Origin: Oscillospiraceae bacterium
GTDB lineage: Bacteria; Bacillota; Clostridia; Oscillospirales; Ruminococcaceae
Length of the DNA stretch: 64,000 bases
Direction: 5' to 3'
NCBI GenBank assembly: GCA_025757845.1
Contig: CP107211.1
Coordinates: forward strand, 1,302,001 to 1,366,000
Each line of letters begins with the position of its first letter. Within the stretch, counting starts at the first letter, position 1. Below the pieces are notes generated by a model. The model saw only the letters and a program-made list of their open reading frames with translations, did not search any database and had not been told where the DNA came from. A program made the translations under genes and the position numbers. Shown piece by piece: positions 60,546-64,000 of the stretch.

Positions 60546-61430
60546 ATGAAATCTGACAAAAGCCGCAAACGGTTCGTGTTCCTCTGTGTGGCACCGGCCA
60601 CCATCCTGTTTTTCATTTTTATGATTTTGCCAACCCTTAATGTGTTCCGCATGAGCCTGTATGAGCGTGGAGCCTACTCGCCAAACGAAACCTTTGTCGG
60701 GCTGAAAAATTTTCAGCATCTGCTGAAGGACACCCAGTTCATCCGCTCCATGCAGAACATGATCCTGCTGGTGGTGGTCGTTACCATCATCACCTTTGCG
60801 TTTGCGCTGGTGTTTGCAGCCATCCTGACCCGCGAAAAAATCAAGGGGCAGAATTTCTTCCGCATCATTTTCTACATCCCGAACATCCTGTCTGTGGTCG
60901 TCATCGCCGGTATCTTCTCTGCCATCTATAAGCCGGAGAATGGCATGCTGAACAGCATCATCGGGCTGTTCCGGGATATGACTGACCCTATCCTCTGGAA
61001 AGGCGAAAAGCTGGTCATTCCGTCCATCATCATTGCAATGGTTTGGCAGGCTGTGGGCTACTATATGGTGATGTATATGGCTTCCATGTCCTCGGTGCCT
61101 GCCAGCTTGTACGAGAGTGCCAATCTGGACGGAGCGGGCCGTCTGACCCAGTTCTTCCAGATCACGATTCCGCTGGTCTGGACGAACATCCGTACCACCC
61201 TGACCTTCTTTATCATTTCCACCATCAATATGGCGTTCCTGTTCGTCAAGGCGATGACCAGCGGCGGGCCGAACGGTGCCTCGGATGTGGCTCTGAACTA
61301 TATGTACAGCCAGAAAGATGCAGGTCTGTACGGTTACAGCATGGCAATCGGTGTGGTTATCTTCCTGTTCTCGTTCGCCTTGTCCGCCTGTGTCAATCGT
61401 GCCACCAGCCGTGAACCGCTGGAGTTTTAA
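60546..61430 (+). CDS. Sugar ABC transporter permease (MalF type)
   Basis: A 294-residue inner-membrane protein with six helices and the cytoplasmic EAA-type loop SLYESANLDGAGRLTQFFQI. It begins with a basic stretch and helix FVFLCVAPATILFFIFMILP. ATG at 60546 has AAAGGAA upstream; the open frame extends into the terminator region and is not used. It pairs with the next gene. Confidence 0.92.
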   Translation: MKSDKSRKRFVFLCVAPATILFFIFMILPTLNVFRMSLYERGAYSPNETFVGLKNFQHLLKDTQFIRSMQNMILLVVVVTIITFAFALVFAAILTREKIKGQNFFRIIFYIPNILSVVVIAGIFSAIYKPENGMLNSIIGLFRDMTDPILWKGEKLVIPSIIIAMVWQAVGYYMVMYMASMSSVPASLYESANLDGAGRLTQFFQITIPLVWTNIRTTLTFFIISTINMAFLFVKAMTSGGPNGASDVALNYMYSQKDAGLYGYSMAIGVVIFLFSFALSACVNRATSREPLEF

Positions 61431-61441
61431 GGAGGAAAAAC

Positions 61442-62338
61442 ATGAAGAAAACGGAAGAAAAATCCTCCCGTTCGGCGGAGGGCCTGTACAAATTTTTTAT
61501 CTATTTTGTGCTGATCCTGCTGGCTGTGACGATCATTGTGCCGGTGGCATGGGTGTTTATGGCATCCATCAAGCAGAACTCGGAGTTCTACGGCAATCCG
61601 TGGGCACTGCCTGCCGGATTCTACTGGCAGAACTTCGTCAATGCGTGGAATGGAGCCAAGATGGGCGAATATATGCTCAACTCCGTTCTGGTCACAGCAC
61701 TGGCTCTGGTGCTGCTGCTGGTGATTGCGCTGCCGGCGGCTTACTGCCTGTCTCGTTTCCGGTTCAAGGGGCGCAAGCTGCTGAACACGCTGTTTATGGC
61801 AGGTCTGTTCATCAATGTCAACTATATCGTAGTTCCCATCTTCCTGATGCTGCGTGACGGTGATGTGTGGCTGAAAAACCATATCGGCAGCGGCTTTTTG
61901 CTGAACAACCTGTTCGTTCTGGCTGTCGTGTATGCCGCCACGGCCCTGCCCTTTACCATCTACCTGCTGTCGGGCTATTTTGCCACTTTGCCCCACGACT
62001 TTGAGGAGGCTGCCTACATCGACGGTGCAAGCTACTTCTCCACCATGACCCGTATCATTTTCCCAATGGCGAAGCCGTCGATCATCACCATTATCCTGTT
62101 CAACTTCCTGTCTTTCTGGAATGAGTACATCATCTCCATGACCCTGATGAGTTCCACCAACGCACCCCGTACTCTGCCGGTGGGTCTGCTGAATCTGATG
62201 CAGGCTCAGCAGAGTGCTGCGCAGTACGGCACCATGTACGCAGGTCTTGTGCTGGTGATGCTGCCCACTCTGATTTTGTACATCTGTGTGCAGAAGCAGC
62301 TGACACAGGGCATGACGGTGGGCGGCTTGAAAGGATAA
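61442..62338 (+). CDS. Sugar ABC transporter permease (MalG type)
   Basis: A 298-residue inner-membrane protein with six helices and the MalG-type loop DFEEAAYIDGASYFSTMTRI. ATG at 61442 has AAGGAGG upstream, 11 bases after the previous stop. No ATPase gene is present, as usual for this class, which shares an MsmX-like ATPase. Confidence 0.92.
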   Translation: MKKTEEKSSRSAEGLYKFFIYFVLILLAVTIIVPVAWVFMASIKQNSEFYGNPWALPAGFYWQNFVNAWNGAKMGEYMLNSVLVTALALVLLLVIALPAAYCLSRFRFKGRKLLNTLFMAGLFINVNYIVVPIFLMLRDGDVWLKNHIGSGFLLNNLFVLAVVYAATALPFTIYLLSGYFATLPHDFEEAAYIDGASYFSTMTRIIFPMAKPSIITIILFNFLSFWNEYIISMTLMSSTNAPRTLPVGLLNLMQAQQSAAQYGTMYAGLVLVMLPTLILYICVQKQLTQGMTVGGLKG

Positions 62339-62349
62339 GGTGACAAAAC

Positions 62350-62541
62350 ATGAAAACATTCTGGAAAACGCATCCTGCCCTGCGCATCGTGCTAATGATC
62401 GTGCTGTTTGTGCTGTCCATTGCATTGGTGGTGGCAGGCTGGAAAATGACCGGACAGCTGGCAGGGCTTGGCATCATGCTTGTGGGCGTGGCACTGCTGC
62501 TGGCAGTACTGGCCATTTACAACGCAACCTATCAGGATTGA
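62350..62541 (+). CDS. DUF6903-like small membrane protein
   Basis: A 63-residue protein with two hydrophobic helices (IVLMIVLFVLSIALVVAG and LGIMLVGVALLLAVLAIY). It resembles DUF6903, a small family found in such sugar operons; role unknown, perhaps support of the transporter. It lies between the permease and phosphorylase genes with short gaps, so it is co-transcribed. Confidence 0.7.
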   Translation: MKTFWKTHPALRIVLMIVLFVLSIALVVAGWKMTGQLAGLGIMLVGVALLLAVLAIYNATYQD

Positions 62542-62559
62542 GGATAAGAGAGGAAAACT

Positions 62560-64000
62560 ATGGAAGATAAGTGCAAGACCGGGCGCGTTACCATTCCGAC
62601 CGACCTGGATGTGGTGCCCGAAACGTTGGAGATTCTGAAAAAGTGGGGTGCGGATGCCATCCGTGACTGCGATGGTACGGATTTTCCGCAGGAACTGAAA
62701 AACGCCGATGCAAAGATCTATTCCACCTATTATACCACGCGCAAGGATAACGCATGGGCCAAAGCAAACCCGGACGAGGTGCAGCAGTGCTACATTATGA
62801 CGGGCTTCTACACCGCCCCCGGCAACACCGTGACCATCCCTCTGATGAAAGGCATCAGCCCGGAGCTGATGAAAGTGAACGATCACGATGACATCACCCG
62901 CTGGTGGGAGGTCATGGATCGCTCCACGGGTCAGCCTGTGCCGCCAGAACAGTGGAGCTATGCGGATGGCAGCGTGACCGTGCAGGCGGTGCCGTTCCAT
63001 GAGTATACTGTGAGCTTCCTTGCCTACCTCATCTGGGACCCGGTGCATATGTACAATGCCACCACCAACGGCTGGACGAATTTCGAGCATCAGATCACAT
63101 TTGATGTGCGCCAGCCGAAAACCCACAAATATTCCATGGAGCGTCTGCGGAAATTCATTGCAGAGCATCCGTATGTGAACGTCATCCGCTATACCACGTT
63201 CTTCCATCAGTTCACCCTGATCTTCGATGAACTCAAGCGGGAAAAATTCGTGGACTGGTATGGCTATTCTGCTTCCGTCAGTCCCTATATCCTCAATCAG
63301 TTTGAGCAGGAAGTGGGTTACAAGTTCCGCCCGGAGTATATCATCGACCAGGGCTACTACAACAACCAGTATCGTGTGCCCAGCAAGGAATACCGTGATT
63401 TTCAGGCATTCCAGCGGCGCGAAGTAGCAAAGCTGGCCAAAGAAATGGTGGACATCACGCACGAGTGCGGCTGCGAGGCCATGATGTTCCTGGGCGATCA
63501 CTGGATCGGCACCGAGCCTTTTATGCCGGAGTTCAAGACCATTGGACTGGATGCCGTGGTGGGCAGCGTGGGCAATGGCTCCACGCTGCGCCTGATCTCC
63601 GACATTGAGGGCGTGAAGTACACGGAAGGACGCTTTCTGCCTTACTTCTTCCCGGACACGTTCCATGAGGGTGGCGACCCGGTGAAAGAAGCCAAGGAAA
63701 ACTGGGTCACAGCCCGCCGCGCCATCCTGCGCAAGCCCATTGACCGCATTGGCTATGGCGGCTATCTGAAGCTGGCATTGCAGTTCCCGAAGTTCGTGGA
63801 CTATGTGGAGAGCGTCTGCAAGGAGTTCCGCGAACTGTATGAGAATATCAAGGGCACTACGCCTTACTGCGTCAAACGGGTGGCGGTGCTGAACTGCTGG
63901 GGTAAAATGCGGGCATGGGGCTGTCACATGGTGCATCATGCCCTCTACTACAAGCAGAATTACAGCTATTCGGGCGTGATCGAAATGCTGTCCGGCGCAC
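62560..64000 (+). CDS. lnpA: 1,3-beta-galactosyl-N-acetylhexosamine phosphorylase (GH112), 3' end outside window
   Basis: Splits lacto-N-biose or galacto-N-biose with phosphate into galactose-1-phosphate and GlcNAc or GalNAc, in the cytoplasm. 480 residues are visible of roughly 720-750. The start reads CKTGRVTIPTDLDVVPETLE, then LKKWGADAIRDCDGTDFP, and later MMFLGDHWIGTEPFMPEFK and DAVVGSVGNGSTLRLISD, all typical of this family. ATG at 62560 has AGAGGA upstream. The products feed the NahK-like kinase (GlcNAc/GalNAc) and GalT (Gal-1-P). Confidence 0.93.
   Translation, partial: MEDKCKTGRVTIPTDLDVVPETLEILKKWGADAIRDCDGTDFPQELKNADAKIYSTYYTTRKDNAWAKANPDEVQQCYIMTGFYTAPGNTVTIPLMKGISPELMKVNDHDDITRWWEVMDRSTGQPVPPEQWSYADGSVTVQAVPFHEYTVSFLAYLIWDPVHMYNATTNGWTNFEHQITFDVRQPKTHKYSMERLRKFIAEHPYVNVIRYTTFFHQFTLIFDELKREKFVDWYGYSASVSPYILNQFEQEVGYKFRPEYIIDQGYYNNQYRVPSKEYRDFQAFQRREVAKLAKEMVDITHECGCEAMMFLGDHWIGTEPFMPEFKTIGLDAVVGSVGNGSTLRLISDIEGVKYTEGRFLPYFFPDTFHEGGDPVKEAKENWVTARRAILRKPIDRIGYGGYLKLALQFPKFVDYVESVCKEFRELYENIKGTTPYCVKRVAVLNCWGKMRAWGCHMVHHALYYKQNYSYSGVIEMLSGA

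Overview
The window reads as part of a chromosome of a gut Firmicute of the Oscillospiraceae, most likely Faecalibacterium or a close relative. This is inferred from the moderately GC-rich coding style, from sugar lipoproteins with a combined twin-arginine and lipobox leader, from the DUF6061, DUF6110 and DUF6903 proteins, and from pathways for mucin or milk glycans. No database search was possible.

Layout. Bases 1-2286 hold Leloir genes galK and galT (galT runs off the left edge). Bases 2.6-16.4 kb are ordinary chromosome: a permease remnant, a nucleoid-associated protein, a PH-domain protein, an MFS/AraC divergent pair with a MATE exporter, an acetyltransferase-PAS-RluA group, radC, uvrB-uvrA and tRNA-Pro(GGG). 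Bases 16.5-35.5 kb are a mosaic mobile region. Its left part is a mobilisation module (DUF6061, a small ORF, ParB-like protein, relaxase, MobC, oriT-like hairpins, truncated DUF3847 gene). Its right part holds an hsdR remnant, a nucleotidyltransferase/partner pair and a large serine recombinase. Between them lies a beta-glucoside cassette (GH1, two permeases, a binding protein, LacI regulator, GH94 phosphorylase). Two nearly identical 164-bp fragments of one IS1182-like element face away from the ABC-LacI-GH94 segment.

Bases 35.7-41.9 kb hold an amidohydrolase fragment and two tandem hybrid sensor kinases with periplasmic solute-binding domains. Bases 42.0-56.3 kb look like a metal-responsive block: DUF6110 and a P1B-type ATPase, an outward-facing Fe-S/FMN electron-transfer set with a secreted protein, a ZIP transporter, and a nine-gene run (two methyltransferases, an MBL hydrolase, two ATC-hydrolase-family proteins, a membrane protein, two alpha/beta hydrolases, a truncated ABC exporter-fold gene). 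Five palindromes of the form GTTAG-N6-CTAAC (up to one base off) sit at the promoters of these units, so I propose one regulon. This is the best candidate for an undescribed system.

Bases 56.3-64.0 kb encode galacto-/lacto-N-biose use: a NahK-type kinase and AraC regulator diverge from a sugar ABC importer, a small membrane protein and a GH112 phosphorylase (runs off the right edge). The products, Gal-1-P and GlcNAc/GalNAc-1-P, connect logically with galK/galT at the left edge.
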